A stretch of DNA of 64,000 nucleotides from Gillisella terrae (GCF_004801395.1 NZ_SSOA01000004.1:310001-374000), one strand, 5' to 3'. Shown: positions 17,110 to 26,391, counted from the stretch's first letter. Notes: generated from the letters alone by a model not told the origin. Program-made: numbers and translations.

Positions 17110-17757
17110 ATGACCGATCTTACCCTTTACATTACCAACAAGAATTACTCCTCATGGTCATTGCGGGCATGGATGGCCATGAAAGCCGCTGGCATTGCCT
17201 TTGATGCGCTGCAAATCCCGTTTGATGTTGCGGCGGGCAATCCCGGCATTAAGGCCATCTCCCCCACCGGTCAGGTGCCCGTTCTCGTCCATGGCGATGT
17301 GAAGGTTTGGGAAGCTCTTGCGATCATTGAATATATTGCCGAGCTTTTCCCAGAGGTCGATCTTTGGCCGAAGCCTGCCGCCGAGCGGGCCGTTGCACGC
17401 GCCATCAGCCTTGAGATGGCGTCGGGCTTTCGCGCCCTTCGCAACGCCTGCCCGATGAATTTTCGACGGACACCCAGCGCCCTTGCCGTCAACGAGAGCG
17501 TCATCGCTGATGTGCAGCGCATTGAAACCATCTGGCGTGAGCAAATTGCCAGATCGGGCGGACCTTTCCTGTTTGGCGCGTTTTCTGCCGCTGATGCGAT
17601 GTATGCACCTGTGGTTAACCGATTTTCGGTCTACCAACTGACACAAAATGCAGATAGTCTGGCCTATATGGAGCGCATTCAAGCGCACCCGGCATGGATT
17701 GAATGGCGCGATGCCGCACAGGCTGAGCCATGGATCGTGCCGGGATATGAGGTGTAA
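17110..17757 (+). CDS. Glutathione S-transferase family protein
   Basis: 215 residues with the thioredoxin-like N-terminal domain (LYITNKNYSSWSLRAWMAMK, then SPTGQVPVLVHG with the cis-proline, and VWEALAIIEYIAE) and an all-helical C-terminal domain. The NKNYSSWS start is typical of a bacterial GST subgroup in which serine occupies the catalytic position. Cytosolic; substrate unknown. It lies alone between mtgA and rpmF. Confidence 0.9.
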   Translation: MTDLTLYITNKNYSSWSLRAWMAMKAAGIAFDALQIPFDVAAGNPGIKAISPTGQVPVLVHGDVKVWEALAIIEYIAELFPEVDLWPKPAAERAVARAISLEMASGFRALRNACPMNFRRTPSALAVNESVIADVQRIETIWREQIARSGGPFLFGAFSAADAMYAPVVNRFSVYQLTQNADSLAYMERIQAHPAWIEWRDAAQAEPWIVPGYEV

Positions 17758-17793
17758 GCACATCATCCGATTCAAAAAAATCGATTCAGGGAC

Positions 17794-17822
17794 TGGTCAA
17801 AGCCCTATCCGGCATGTATAAG
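17794..17822 (+). promoter_or_regulatory. Candidate sigma-70 promoter for rpmF
   Basis: TGGTCA and TATAAG are separated by exactly 17 bases, about 90 bases upstream of the rpmF start. The TATAAG box is a good -10; the -35 is a moderate match. Confidence 0.4.
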
Positions 17823-17909
17823 CCCGGCAAATTCCGAGTTCGAGAGAGATTTTTTCGCCCTCAAAAAGGTCGATGTTTCTGCTTTCGCCCGTCACGTGGA
17901 GTAATTTAA

Positions 17910-18095
17910 ATGGCTGTACCAAAAAGAAAAACAAGCCCGTCCAAGCGCGGTATGCGCCGCTCTGCAGACGCGCTCAAGCTTCCGACCTATGTGGAAGACA
18001 AGAATTCTGGCGAACTGCGTCGCCCACACCATATCGATCTGAAGACCGGTATGTACCGTGGCCGTCAGGTTCTGACGCCAAAGGAAAGCGCATAA
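17910..18095 (+). CDS. rpmF: 50S ribosomal protein L32
   Basis: 61 residues: [20 protein letters not shown], then the downstream [16 protein letters not shown] segment. This is the alphaproteobacterial L32 without the zinc-binding cysteines found in some other groups. It is a small basic protein of the large ribosomal subunit. A GGAG precedes the ATG, and a strong terminator follows within 20 bases, so it is a monocistronic transcript with its own promoter upstream. Confidence 0.98.
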   Translation: MAVPKRKTSPSKRGMRRSADALKLPTYVEDKNSGELRRPHHIDLKTGMYRGRQVLTPKESA

Positions 18096-18114
18096 GCGTT
18101 TTTTGATACTGAAT

Positions 18115-18144
18115 AAAAAAGGCCCGTTTCGCGGGCCTTTTTTT
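18115..18144 (+). terminator. Intrinsic terminator of rpmF
   Basis: Stem GGCCCG / CGGGCC with loop TTTCG followed by seven Ts; an A run on the left also gives partial function on the other strand. Confidence 0.92.
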
Positions 18145-18150
18145 ATTGGA

Positions 18151-18256
18151 AATTATGCAGCAGATTTAAAGTGTTACAGCGTCCTTCGTGCGCCATATAA
18201 GGCGCACGCCACCGTAAAGTGTTGCGCGCCATATATGGCGCACGTCGCTGCAAGCG
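18151..18256. repeat. Rhizobial intergenic palindromic repeat (partial copy)
   Basis: Contains AATTATGCAGCAG, then TTACAGCG, then two palindromes GTGCGCCATATAAGGCGCAC and GCGCGCCATATATGGCGCAC. The same modules recur at about 20.4, 27.8, 28.3, 31.9, 41.2 and 60.8 kb. Here it separates the rpmF terminator from the 3' end of phaR. Confidence 0.75.
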
Positions 18257-18294
18257 TCCTCAAAGGATTCCGATTTCACTAAAGGTAAAGGACG

Positions 18295-18870
18295 TCAGAG
18301 CTTATCCAGCTTGTTTTGCAGGTTGCGCAACTGCTCTTTTAACTCATCGATATCCTTGGCTTCGGTGGGCTTTTTTTCCGGCACAGCTGTTGGCGTCATG
18401 AAGGGCGAAAACATCTGCATGGCCTGATGGAACATCTCGGTATTACGCTTGACCTGCTCTTCCATCATCTGCATGGGAGCCTGAAGATTCTTGGTCAGAG
18501 GTGTTTCGCCAAATGCGCGGGTCACCTGCTCACGCATCTGCACCTGTTGCTCGGTGAAGGCTTTCATGGAGTGCTCCAGAAAGCTCGGCACCACCATCTG
18601 CATCTGATCACCATAGTAACCGATCAATTGGCGCAGAAAAGAAATTGGCAAAAGCGTATTGTTGGTCTTGGCTTCCTGCTCAAAAATAATCTGCGTGAGC
18701 ACGGAATGGGTAATGTCATCGCCGGTCTTTGCGTCCTGAACGGTAAAATCCTCACCCTTCTTGACCATCTTGGCAAGATCTTCAAGCGTCACATACGTAC
18801 TCGTCCCTGTATTGTAGAGGCGGCGATTGGCGTATTTCTTAATGACGATTTCGCCGTCGACTTTTGCCAT
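18295..18870 (-). CDS. phaR: Polyhydroxyalkanoate synthesis repressor PhaR
   Basis: 191 residues starting MAKVDGEIVIKKYANRRLYN, the conserved DNA-binding segment of PhaR/AniA, followed by TSTYVTLEDLAKMVKKGEDF and VLTQIIFEQE. The C-terminal half is helical and Gln/Met-rich with a coiled coil near the end (DIDELKEQLRNLQNKLDKL). PhaR binds both PHB granules and DNA, derepressing phasin and storage genes when polymer is present. AGGAG precedes the ATG. It is divergent from phaA, sharing about 240 bases of control region. Confidence 0.95.
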   Translation of the reverse strand: MAKVDGEIVIKKYANRRLYNTGTSTYVTLEDLAKMVKKGEDFTVQDAKTGDDITHSVLTQIIFEQEAKTNNTLLPISFLRQLIGYYGDQMQMVVPSFLEHSMKAFTEQQVQMREQVTRAFGETPLTKNLQAPMQMMEEQVKRNTEMFHQAMQMFSPFMTPTAVPEKKPTEAKDIDELKEQLRNLQNKLDKL

Positions 18871-19111
18871 CTTTGTCTCCTAACCCACTTGATCATTTAT
18901 TTTTGCTCTTCCCGAGAATGAAGTCTAATCGCAAATCACGCGACCTGACAATCTCTTTGTGCGGCGCAAGACCGCCCTCCTGTGTCTTCTGCTCGTATTT
19001 CAAAACCACACAACCGTGACATGAAAAAATTAATCGCTTAGCGTTTGACTTCTCTGATCAGCTTTGCCAGTCTCCGACCTGAGGATACGGACACCCGAGG
19101 AGATTACCCCT

Positions 19112-20293
19112 ATGACCACCCCTTCTATCGTTATCGCCAGTGCCGCGCGCACCGCGGTCGGCTCCTTCAATGGTGCCTTCGCCTCTGTGCCCGCCCATGA
19201 TCTTGGCGCTGCCGCCATCAAAGGCGTTCTGGAGCGCGCTGGCGTTGAGGCCACAGAGGTTGATGAAGTTATTCTCGGGCAGATTCTGACGGCTGGACAA
19301 GGCCAGAATCCGGCCCGTCAAGCCGCCATGAAGGCCGGTATTCCGCAGGAAAAAACCGCATGGGGCATGAACCAGCTGTGCGGCTCCGGCTTGCGCGCAG
19401 TGGCCCTTGGCATGCAGCAGATCGCCTTGGGTGATGCCGCAATCATCGTTGCTGGTGGCCAGGAGTCCATGTCGCTTTCGCCCCATTGCGCCCATTTGCG
19501 CGCAGGCACCAAGATGGGCGACATGAAGATGATCGACACCATGATCAAGGATGGTCTGACCGACGCTTTCTACGGCTACCACATGGGTGTGACGGCAGAA
19601 AACATTGCCAACCAGTGGCAATTGACCCGCGAAGAGCAGGACGCCTTTGCCGTCGCTTCGCAAAACAAGGCGGAAGCGGCGCAAGTGGCTGGCAGGTTCA
19701 AGGATGAAATTGTCCCCTTCACCATTGCAGGGCGCAAGGGCGACATTATCGTTGATGCCGATGAATACATCCGCCACGGCGCAACTCTGGAGAGCATGAC
19801 AAAGCTGCGCCCAGCCTTCGACAAGGAAGGTACAGTTACAGCAGGCAATGCATCTGGCCTCAACGATGGCGCGGCAGCGGCCCTTTTGATGACCGAAGCG
19901 GAAGCTGTTCGCCGCGGAATCCAGCCTTTGGCCCGCATCGCATCCTGGGCAACCGCAGGTGTTGACCCCAAGATCATGGGCACAGGCCCCATCCCTGCCT
20001 CGCGCAAAGCGCTTGAAAAAGCGGGCTGGAGTGTGACGGATCTGGATCTGGTCGAAGCCAACGAGGCTTTTGCGGCACAGGCTTGCGCCGTCAACAAAGA
20101 CCTTGGCTGGGACACCTCGATTGTCAACGTCAACGGCGGTGCCATCGCAATCGGCCACCCGGTTGGCGCGTCTGGTGCCCGTATCCTGAACACGCTTTTG
20201 TTTGAGATGAAGCGCCGTGGTGCGAAAAAAGGCTTGGCAACCTTGTGCATCGGTGGCGGAATGGGCGTCGCGATGTGCCTGGAAGCCATGTAA
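19112..20293 (+). CDS. phaA: Acetyl-CoA acetyltransferase (beta-ketothiolase)
   Basis: 393 residues. Condenses two acetyl-CoA to acetoacetyl-CoA, the first step of polyhydroxybutyrate synthesis. Catalytic residues are Cys90 in [11 protein letters not shown], His349 in IGHPVGASG and Cys379 in [11 protein letters not shown] 19112 is chosen over an upstream start at 19064 because thiolase homology begins at [14 protein letters not shown] and GAGGAG lies upstream. The reductase phaB follows after 347 bases containing a repeat element. phaC is not in this window. Confidence 0.97.
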   Translation: MTTPSIVIASAARTAVGSFNGAFASVPAHDLGAAAIKGVLERAGVEATEVDEVILGQILTAGQGQNPARQAAMKAGIPQEKTAWGMNQLCGSGLRAVALGMQQIALGDAAIIVAGGQESMSLSPHCAHLRAGTKMGDMKMIDTMIKDGLTDAFYGYHMGVTAENIANQWQLTREEQDAFAVASQNKAEAAQVAGRFKDEIVPFTIAGRKGDIIVDADEYIRHGATLESMTKLRPAFDKEGTVTAGNASGLNDGAAAALLMTEAEAVRRGIQPLARIASWATAGVDPKIMGTGPIPASRKALEKAGWSVTDLDLVEANEAFAAQACAVNKDLGWDTSIVNVNGGAIAIGHPVGASGARILNTLLFEMKRRGAKKGLATLCIGGGMGVAMCLEAM

Positions 20294-20330
20294 ACCCACG
20301 GCGACCATTCACTCTGAAATTTGAACTCAT

Positions 20331-20367
20331 GCCACCGCGCGAAAGCGCGGTCGGCGAAGCTTTTTTT
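20331..20367 (+). terminator. Possible terminator after phaA
   Basis: Hairpin ACCGCGC-GAAA-GCGCGGT, extendable by GCC/GGC with one bulged base, followed after four bases (GAAG, C) by seven Ts. The gap between stem and T run is longer than usual, so strength is uncertain. Confidence 0.45.
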
Positions 20368-20401
20368 AAAAAATGAATACGACGAGATGAGAACGCGGCA
20401 A

Positions 20402-20612
20402 TACAGCGCCGTGCGTTTTATAAAATGCACAAAAGACGCTGTAACGCTTTAAATCTGCTGCATAATTTTCACCTTAAATCGATTCCGATTTCAGGAATTA
20501 TGCAGCAGAGCATCGGCCGGAAAAAGGGGGAACCGGTTTTCGGATAAATCCGATGCGCAAACAAAAACTGAGAGCATCGTGTCGAGTCCGATTTTCGATC
20601 CGACGCTCTCGT
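20402..20612. repeat. Rhizobial intergenic mosaic repeat (long copy)
   Basis: Three modules in order: TACAGCG ... CGCTGTA enclosing the palindrome GTGCGTTTTATAAAATGCAC; then CTGCTGCATAATT ... AATTATGCAGCAG enclosing a degenerate TTAAATCGATT core; then AACCGGTTTTCGGATAAATC with CCGATGCGCAAACAAA. It lies between phaA and phaB, so any phaAB cotranscript would carry it. It resembles the RIME-type elements known in Rhizobium genomes. Confidence 0.8.
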
Positions 20613-20640
20613 CCGGACAAAGATACAGGGAGAGCATAGC

Positions 20641-21366
20641 ATGAGCAGAGTGGCATTGGTGACAGGCGGCACACGCGGAATTGGTGCCGCGATTTCGGTG
20701 GCGCTGAAAGCGGCTGGGTATAAAGTTGCTGCCAACTACGCGGGCAACGATGAAAAAGCCAAAGCTTTTGAGGCCGAAACCGGCATTGCCGTTTTCAAAT
20801 GGGATGTCTCCAGTTACGAAGCCAGCGTCGAGGGAATTGCGGCGGTCGAAGCCGCGCTCGGCCCGATTGAAGTGTTGGTCAATAACGCTGGCATTACCCG
20901 CGACGGCATGTTCCACAAAATGACGCCAGAGCAATGGAATGACGTGATTGGCACCAACCTGACAGGTCTGTTCAATGTCACCCACCCCATCTGGTCTGGA
21001 ATGCGGGATCGCAATTTTGGCCGCGTCATCAATATTTCCTCCATCAACGGCCAGAAAGGCCAGATGGGACAGGCCAATTACTCGGCGGCCAAGGCCGGGG
21101 ATCTCGGCTTCACCAAGGCACTGGCGCAGGAAGGCGCTGCCAAGGGCATCACCGTCAACGCCATTTGCCCCGGCTATATTGGCACGGAAATGGTCCGCGC
21201 CATTCCGGAAAAAGTGCTGAACGAACGGATTCTTCCGCAAATTCCGGTTGGCCGTCTTGGCGAGCCTGAAGAAATTGCTCGCATCGTGGTGTTTTTGGCC
21301 TCCGACGACGCTGGCTTTATTACCGGATCAACAATTTCGGCCAATGGCGGACAGTTTTTCGTCTAA
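20641..21366 (+). CDS. phaB: Acetoacetyl-CoA reductase (NADPH)
   Basis: 241-residue short-chain dehydrogenase. Cofactor motif TGGTRGIG (residues 8-15), NNAGITRDG at 81-89, catalytic Ser134, Tyr147 and Lys151 (NYSAAKAG). ITRDGMFHKM and CPGYIGTEMV are characteristic of PhaB. Produces (R)-3-hydroxybutyryl-CoA for PHB synthase. GGGAG precedes the ATG. It follows phaA on the same strand and ends at a strong bidirectional terminator. Confidence 0.97.
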   Translation: MSRVALVTGGTRGIGAAISVALKAAGYKVAANYAGNDEKAKAFEAETGIAVFKWDVSSYEASVEGIAAVEAALGPIEVLVNNAGITRDGMFHKMTPEQWNDVIGTNLTGLFNVTHPIWSGMRDRNFGRVINISSINGQKGQMGQANYSAAKAGDLGFTKALAQEGAAKGITVNAICPGYIGTEMVRAIPEKVLNERILPQIPVGRLGEPEEIARIVVFLASDDAGFITGSTISANGGQFFV

Positions 21367-21421
21367 CCATTGTCTTGAGCCGTGAGAATCGGCTTGATCC
21401 ACCGAGATTCCTCTGAACACA

Positions 21422-21451
21422 AAAAATGCCGCAGTCTCCTGCGGCATTTTT
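21422..21451. terminator. Bidirectional intrinsic terminator after phaB
   Basis: A perfect 13-base stem (AAAAATGCCGCAG with CTGCGGCATTTTT) around a TCTC loop. It separates phaB from the convergent small lipoprotein gene. Confidence 0.92.
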
Positions 21452-21470
21452 ATTGAAACAGGCTGCCAGT

Positions 21471-21728
21471 TTAGCGGCAAGGTGCCTCGTAACGATGGCC
21501 GTGGCGACCGCGATAGATGCAATAGCCGCGACGTTCCTGCGACTTGCCAATGAGGGCACCAATAACACCGCCACCAACAGCACCAACCGCTGCACCACCC
21601 CAAGAATTGGTGGCAATGCCGCCAATTATCGCGCCGGAGCCTGCACCGATGGAAGCGCCGCGCTCCGTTGCTGTGCAAGATGCAATGAGTGGCAAAATCA
21701 TTGCCATAGCAATCACTGACTTTTTCAT
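21471..21728 (-). CDS. Small glycine-zipper lipoprotein
   Basis: 85 residues. A lipoprotein signal peptide ends at LIASC (Cys18). Most of the mature part is one glycine-zipper segment (ASIGAGSGAIIGGIATNS, GGAAVGAVGGGVIGALIG), and the C-terminus is basic and aromatic (RRGYCIYRGRHGHRYEAPC). Proteins of this type (YMGG/Rick_17kDa-like zippers) are outer-membrane associated in alphaproteobacteria; no exact function is known. GGAGAAGGA precedes the ATG. Confidence 0.85.
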   Translation of the reverse strand: MKKSVIAMAMILPLIASCTATERGASIGAGSGAIIGGIATNSWGGAAVGAVGGGVIGALIGKSQERRGYCIYRGRHGHRYEAPCR

Positions 21729-21764
21729 TGGATTTTCCTTCTCCCGACTAGGCTTGTAGGGGGC

Positions 21765-21920
21765 TTATATGCGACCCATGAGCAACAAAATGATGAGAAT
21801 GACGACAACGAGGCCCAAGCCACCCGATGGACCATATCCCCAGTTCCGGCTGTGACCCCAAGTTGGAAGCGCACCAAGAAGCATGAGTATAAGGATAATA
21901 ATCAGAATAGTGCCCAACAT
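21765..21920 (-). CDS. DUF3309-family small membrane protein
   Basis: 51 residues: a hydrophobic N-terminal helix (MLGTILIIILILMLLGALPT), a conserved centre HSRNWGYGPSGG, and a second hydrophobic helix ending LLLMGRI. This pattern is the DUF3309 family, small two-helix membrane proteins common in Rhizobiales and of unknown function. A G-rich ribosome binding sequence lies ahead of the ATG. It overlaps a longer but non-coding frame on the same strand. It is followed by the glycine-zipper lipoprotein, and the two may share a transcript. Confidence 0.85.
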   Translation of the reverse strand: MLGTILIIILILMLLGALPTWGHSRNWGYGPSGGLGLVVVILIILLLMGRI

Positions 21921-22390
21921 CGAAGAGCCCCCTTTTCTTTAAGATACTTGCTTTATCGCCTTCATAACGACCCAACGCGCCTTTTGTTCCGGCCTGGATG
22001 ACATTATTGTGAAAGCAGACATTGTAAAATCAGACCTGCCGTCATTGACAGGCGAAGAAGCCCTGCACTCTTTGCACCGGCAGCAAGATGGCGACGCCAC
22101 ACCCCATCACAGGTCAGGGCCTCGACCATGAACAAAGATGGAATCTGTCAGAGTCAGCGATTCGTCTCTGATTCGTTCGCAGGCTGTTCTTGTCACCTGC
22201 CGATTGGCACAGGGTTGGAAACCGCCGGAAATCGGCTTTGAAACCATCGATCTGGTTAAAAAGCATCGCCCCCTTCAATTCTTTCCTTGCGTTTCGCGCC
22301 CCGCATCGCCATGTGTTGCAGCGGATGGTGGTTGTAACGGCCGCATCTGTGAAAAGTGCAGTCCGGAGCGTGTATTTGACTTCGCAACCC
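21921..22390. other. Region between DUF3309 gene and helicase gene
   Basis: About 470 bases with divergent promoters expected for the DUF3309 gene and the helicase. The helicase frame stays open back to 22190 (TTG), with further possible starts at ATG 22325 and GTG 22370 (GGAG just ahead of it), but the residues before 22391 do not look like helicase sequence. I see no other gene. Confidence 0.4.
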
Positions 22391-25300
22391 ATGATCCTGA
22401 GCGGTCGCAGCGTGATTGCTGTGCTGGGGCCGACCAATACGGGCAAAACCCATTACGCCATTGAGCGCATGATTGCCCATGGATCGGGTATGATTGGCCT
22501 GCCCTTGCGATTGCTGGCGCGTGAGGTTTACACGCGATTGGTTGAGCGCGTTGGCGCAAACAATGTCTCGCTGATCACCGGTGAAGAAAAGATCACCCCG
22601 CCCAAAGCCAAATATTCGGTCTGCACGGTTGAGGCGCTGCCGCGCGAAACCAAAGTTGCCTTTGTTGCCATTGATGAAATTCAACTTGCAGGTGATCTGG
22701 AACGCGGACATATTTTCACCGACCGCTTGCTGAACCTGCGCGGCCGGGAAGAAACCCTGCTGCTTGGCTCCGGCACGATGAAGCCAATCTTGCAGCAATT
22801 GTTGCCCGGCATCACCGTCATTGAGCGCCCGCGCCTCTCGCAACTGTTTTATGCGGGTGAGAAAAAAATCACCCGGCTGCCGCAGCGCAGCGCCATTGTC
22901 GCTTTTTCTGCCGATGAGGTCTATTCCATTGCCGAACTGATCCGCCGCCAGCGCGGCGGGGCCGCCGTGGTGCTGGGCGCACTCAGCCCGCGCACCCGCA
23001 ATGCGCAAGTTGGCCTCTATCAATCCGGCGATGTCGAATATCTGGTGGCAACGGATGCCATCGGCATGGGGCTGAACCTTGATGTCGATCATGTCGCTTT
23101 TGCGCAAGACCGCAAATTCGACGGCTATCAATTTCGCAATCTCAATGCAGGCGAGCTGGGCCAGATTGCCGGACGCGCCGGGCGACACCTGAAAGACGGC
23201 ACGTTTGGGGTCACGGGGCGGGTCGATCCGTTTGATCCGGAATTGGTGGAACGGCTCCAAGCCCATGAGTTTGATGCGGTGAAAGTGCTGCAATGGCGCA
23301 CGCCGCATTTTGATTTTTCATCCATTACCAATCTGCTGCGCAGTCTGGATGCGCCACCGAGGGTGCCGGGCCTTGCGCGCGCCCTGCCCGCCATCGATCA
23401 GCAGGCACTGGAATTTCTGGCGCGCTATCCCGAGGTGCAAGACCTTGCGAACACGCCAGAGCGGGTATCTTTGCTGTGGGATGCTTGTGCCTTGCCCGAT
23501 TATCGGCGAATAACCCCGGCACAACATGCAGATCTTATCCTCACCCTCTATTCGGATCTCGCGCGACACGGTACTGTAAACGCGGATTTCATGGCCGAAC
23601 AGGTGCGAAGGTCCGATCGGACGGATGGGGAAATAGATACGCTTTCTGCGCGGATTGCGCAGATACGAACTTGGACTTATGTGTCAAACAGGCCAGGTTG
23701 GCTTGCCGATCCGACACACTGGCAAGAAAAGACGCGGGAAATCGAAGATCGATTGTCTGATGCGTTACATGAGAGGTTGACGAAACGCTTTGTTGATCGC
23801 AGGACATCTGTGCTCATGAAGCGGTTGAGAGAGAATGCGATGCTGGAAGCAGAAATCAGTGTAAACGGTGATGTGTTCGTAGAGGGACATCACGTGGGCC
23901 AACTCTCCGGATTCCGGTTTACGCCGATTTCTGGAACAGAAGGGCCTGATGCAAAGGCAGTGCAAACTGCTGCCCAAAAAGCCCTTGGTCTGGAGTTTGA
24001 GGCACGTGCGGCTAGATTGCACGCCTCGGGCAATAATGACATTGCCCTTGGCTCCGATGGCCTGGTGCGTTGGCTTGGTGATCCGGTTGCCCGTCTGGTT
24101 GGCTCGGATCATGTCATGCGCCCGCGGGTTATCCTGCTGGCCGATGAGCAATTGACCGGCAATGCCCGCGACCACGTGGTTGCCCGCATTGAACGCTTCG
24201 TCAATCACCATATCTCGACCATTCTGAAGCCTCTGGATGATTTGTCCCGCGCCGAAGATTTGCAGGGCCTGTCCAAGGGTTTGGCCTTTCAGCTGGTTGA
24301 AAGCCTCGGCATTCTCTTCCGCCGCGATGTGACGGAAGAGGTCAAGTCGCTGGATCAGGATGCACGCGCCTCCATGCGTCGCTACGGTGTGCGCTTTGGC
24401 GCTTACCACATTTTCATGCCAACCCTGCTCAAGCCGGCCCCTGCCGAATTGATCACGCTGCTGTGGGCCTTGAAAAATGACGGTCTGGACAAGCCGGGCT
24501 TTGGCGAACTTATTCCGGTTCTGGCCGCTGGCCGCACATCGGTTGTCACCGACCCCAGCTTTGAGCGCAATTTCTACAAGCTGGCGGGTTTCCGCTTCCT
24601 TGGCAAGCGGGCTGTGCGCATCGACATTCTTGAGCGTCTGGCCGATCTGATTCGTCCGCTGTTGCAATGGAAGCCCGGCGCAGGTCCGCGCCCGGATGGG
24701 GCCTATGACGGCCGCCGCTTCACAACAACCACGGCGATGCTGTCCATTCTGGGTGCCACACCTGATGACATGGAAGAAATCCTGAAGGGCCTTGGTTATC
24801 GCGCCGATGCCGTGAAGCCGGAAGAAGCTGCTGCGTTCCTCGCTGCTGAAAACGCAGAAAAGGGTGCTGACGCCGCCGCTGTTATCGAAGAAGCGACCGA
24901 GGCAGACACAGCCAAGGAAGAGCCATCCACTGAGCAGGAGGCTACAGCCACAGATGAAGCGCCTGTGCCAGCGCCCGCCGCCGAGCTTTTGGCCACACCA
25001 GAGGTACCGGTTGAGCCAAAGCCTGTGCTGTTGTGGCGTCCAGGTGGTCGTAACGACAATCAGCGCCCTGTTCGCCAAGGTGAGCGCCGCAACAACGGTG
25101 GCAATCAGGCGGCACGCTCGGAGCAAAAGGCCGAAGGTCGTGCAGAGGGCCAACGCGATGGCGCGCCGCGTGAAGACAGACGCCGCGACGGCGGCCACAA
25201 TGGCAAGCCACGTGATCGCGACGGCCAGCGCGACAAATCCGCACCCCGCGGTGATCGCAATGACCGTGGCCCACGCAAGGACCGCGATACAAAGCCGGCC

Positions 25301-25405
25301 CAGCCGCAGCGCTTTGAAGCCAAGCCACCTCGCAAGGAAAAGCCGGTAGACCCGGATTCGCCTTTCGCCAAGCTGGCCGCTCTCAAGGAGCAGATGAAGA
25401 AGTAA
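22391..25405 (+). CDS. Suv3-like superfamily 2 RNA helicase with basic C-terminal tail
   Basis: 1004 residues from ATG 22391. The N-terminal helicase core begins immediately: Walker A GPTNTGKTHYAIERM, DEIQLAGDLERGHIFTDRLL (motif II), GSGTM (motif III), and ATDAIGMGLNLDVDH with GQIAGRAGRH (motifs V and VI). This arrangement matches the mitochondrial Suv3 helicase family, widespread in alphaproteobacteria. The C-terminus (from about residue 880) is low-complexity and Arg/Asp/Gly-rich (GERRNNGGNQAAR, DRDGQRDKSAPRGDRNDRG), resembling the RNA-binding tails of degradosome helicases. It is probably cytosolic and involved in RNA turnover. The stop lies three bases before the S4-domain gene, so the two are cotranscribed. 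The start is uncertain. Confidence 0.88.
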   Translation: MILSGRSVIAVLGPTNTGKTHYAIERMIAHGSGMIGLPLRLLAREVYTRLVERVGANNVSLITGEEKITPPKAKYSVCTVEALPRETKVAFVAIDEIQLAGDLERGHIFTDRLLNLRGREETLLLGSGTMKPILQQLLPGITVIERPRLSQLFYAGEKKITRLPQRSAIVAFSADEVYSIAELIRRQRGGAAVVLGALSPRTRNAQVGLYQSGDVEYLVATDAIGMGLNLDVDHVAFAQDRKFDGYQFRNLNAGELGQIAGRAGRHLKDGTFGVTGRVDPFDPELVERLQAHEFDAVKVLQWRTPHFDFSSITNLLRSLDAPPRVPGLARALPAIDQQALEFLARYPEVQDLANTPERVSLLWDACALPDYRRITPAQHADLILTLYSDLARHGTVNADFMAEQVRRSDRTDGEIDTLSARIAQIRTWTYVSNRPGWLADPTHWQEKTREIEDRLSDALHERLTKRFVDRRTSVLMKRLRENAMLEAEISVNGDVFVEGHHVGQLSGFRFTPISGTEGPDAKAVQTAAQKALGLEFEARAARLHASGNNDIALGSDGLVRWLGDPVARLVGSDHVMRPRVILLADEQLTGNARDHVVARIERFVNHHISTILKPLDDLSRAEDLQGLSKGLAFQLVESLGILFRRDVTEEVKSLDQDARASMRRYGVRFGAYHIFMPTLLKPAPAELITLLWALKNDGLDKPGFGELIPVLAAGRTSVVTDPSFERNFYKLAGFRFLGKRAVRIDILERLADLIRPLLQWKPGAGPRPDGAYDGRRFTTTTAMLSILGATPDDMEEILKGLGYRADAVKPEEAAAFLAAENAEKGADAAAVIEEATEADTAKEEPSTEQEATATDEAPVPAPAAELLATPEVPVEPKPVLLWRPGGRNDNQRPVRQGERRNNGGNQAARSEQKAEGRAEGQRDGAPREDRRRDGGHNGKPRDRDGQRDKSAPRGDRNDRGPRKDRDTKPAQPQRFEAKPPRKEKPVDPDSPFAKLAALKEQMKK

Positions 25406-25408
25406 GCC

Positions 25409-25810
25409 ATGAACGACAAACAGCCACTTTCAGGTGCGCCTCAGCGAATCGATAAGTGGCTGTTTTTTGCCCGCGTAACCAAATCGCGTACGCTTGCGCA
25501 AAGCGAAATCTCCTCTGGCCATGTCACCATCAATGGCCAGAAAATCCGCCAGCCCAGCGCTGTGGTTCGCCCCGGAGATCGGGTTGAGATCAAACTGCAT
25601 CACCGGGATCTGATTCTGATTGTGCAAAAGCCCGGTGAGCGGCGCGGTCCCTATGAGGAGGCCAAGCTGCTCTATGAGGACATTTCTCCCCCTCCTGAAC
25701 CGCGCGATCCCTTTTTGAGTGGTGCAAACGCCCAAAGAGAGCCCGGTGCCGGACGCCCAACCAAGCGCGACCGCCGATTGCTGGATCGCTTGATGGACAG
25801 CGATGATTAA
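25409..25810 (+). CDS. S4-domain RNA-binding protein (HslR/Hsp15-like)
   Basis: 133 residues with an S4 domain near the N-terminus: QRIDKWLFFARVTKSRTLAQ and GHVTINGQKIRQPSAVVRPGD. This is the Hsp15/HslR architecture, which in E. coli binds 50S subunits carrying stalled nascent chains. The C-terminus is charged and proline-rich. It starts three bases after the helicase stop. The role is inferred from family. Confidence 0.88.
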   Translation: MNDKQPLSGAPQRIDKWLFFARVTKSRTLAQSEISSGHVTINGQKIRQPSAVVRPGDRVEIKLHHRDLILIVQKPGERRGPYEEAKLLYEDISPPPEPRDPFLSGANAQREPGAGRPTKRDRRLLDRLMDSDD

Positions 25811-26052
25811 AGCCCGGTGCATTTACCGGATCAAGGCGAGCACGCTTCGCCCTTTCACAGCATGAGAGATTGGTTTTAGGAAATTCTACCCCACCGGGAC
25901 AGGCTTAGGGATGATTTATTCTTGCTAACACGCGCAGAAAGCATTAGCTCACTGCCGTGTGGAAAATGTGTGCGCCGCCCTTGGCGCAAAGCATTTCTTT
26001 CGAAAAGTGATTTGCCCAAACAAGGCCATTCTAGAGACCTCTGGAGTACCGC

Positions 26053-26391
26053 ATGACGTATATCGTGACCGACAACTGCATACGCTGCAAATATACAGAT
26101 TGCGTGGAAGTGTGCCCGGTTGACTGCTTTTATGAAGGCGAAAATTTTCTGGTGATCAACCCGGATGAATGCATCGATTGCGGCGTTTGCGAACCTGAAT
26201 GTCCTGCCGAAGCCATCAAGCCAGACACCGAACCAGGTCTGGACAAGTGGCTAAAGATCAATGCTGACTATGCCCAAAGCTGGCCTAACATCACCACCAA
26301 GCGTGATGCCTTGCCAGAAGCCAAGGAAATGGATGGCGTTGAAGGCAAGTTCGAGCTTTACTTCTCGGAAAAGCCCGGCGCTGGCGATTGA
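26053..26391 (+). CDS. fdxA: 7Fe ferredoxin FdxA
   Basis: 112 residues with the cysteine pattern of Azotobacter ferredoxin I: Cys9, Cys17, Cys21, Cys25 in the first half and [14 protein letters not shown] in the second, giving one [3Fe-4S] and one [4Fe-4S] cluster. The extra C-terminal tail of about 50 residues ([16 protein letters not shown]) is typical of the alphaproteobacterial FdxA. A cytosolic electron carrier. CTGGAG precedes the ATG. It stands alone, with 724 bases before carD. Confidence 0.96.
   Translation: MTYIVTDNCIRCKYTDCVEVCPVDCFYEGENFLVINPDECIDCGVCEPECPAEAIKPDTEPGLDKWLKINADYAQSWPNITTKRDALPEAKEMDGVEGKFELYFSEKPGAGD

Noticed and set aside
21748-21975. 75-codon minus-strand frame over the DUF3309 region
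   Set aside because: The other frame gives a clean two-helix DUF3309 protein; this one has no hydrophobic pattern or homology.
22190-22390. N-terminal extension of the helicase
   Set aside because: Starts from TTG with no ribosome binding site and the residues do not resemble helicase sequence; kept as an alternative only.
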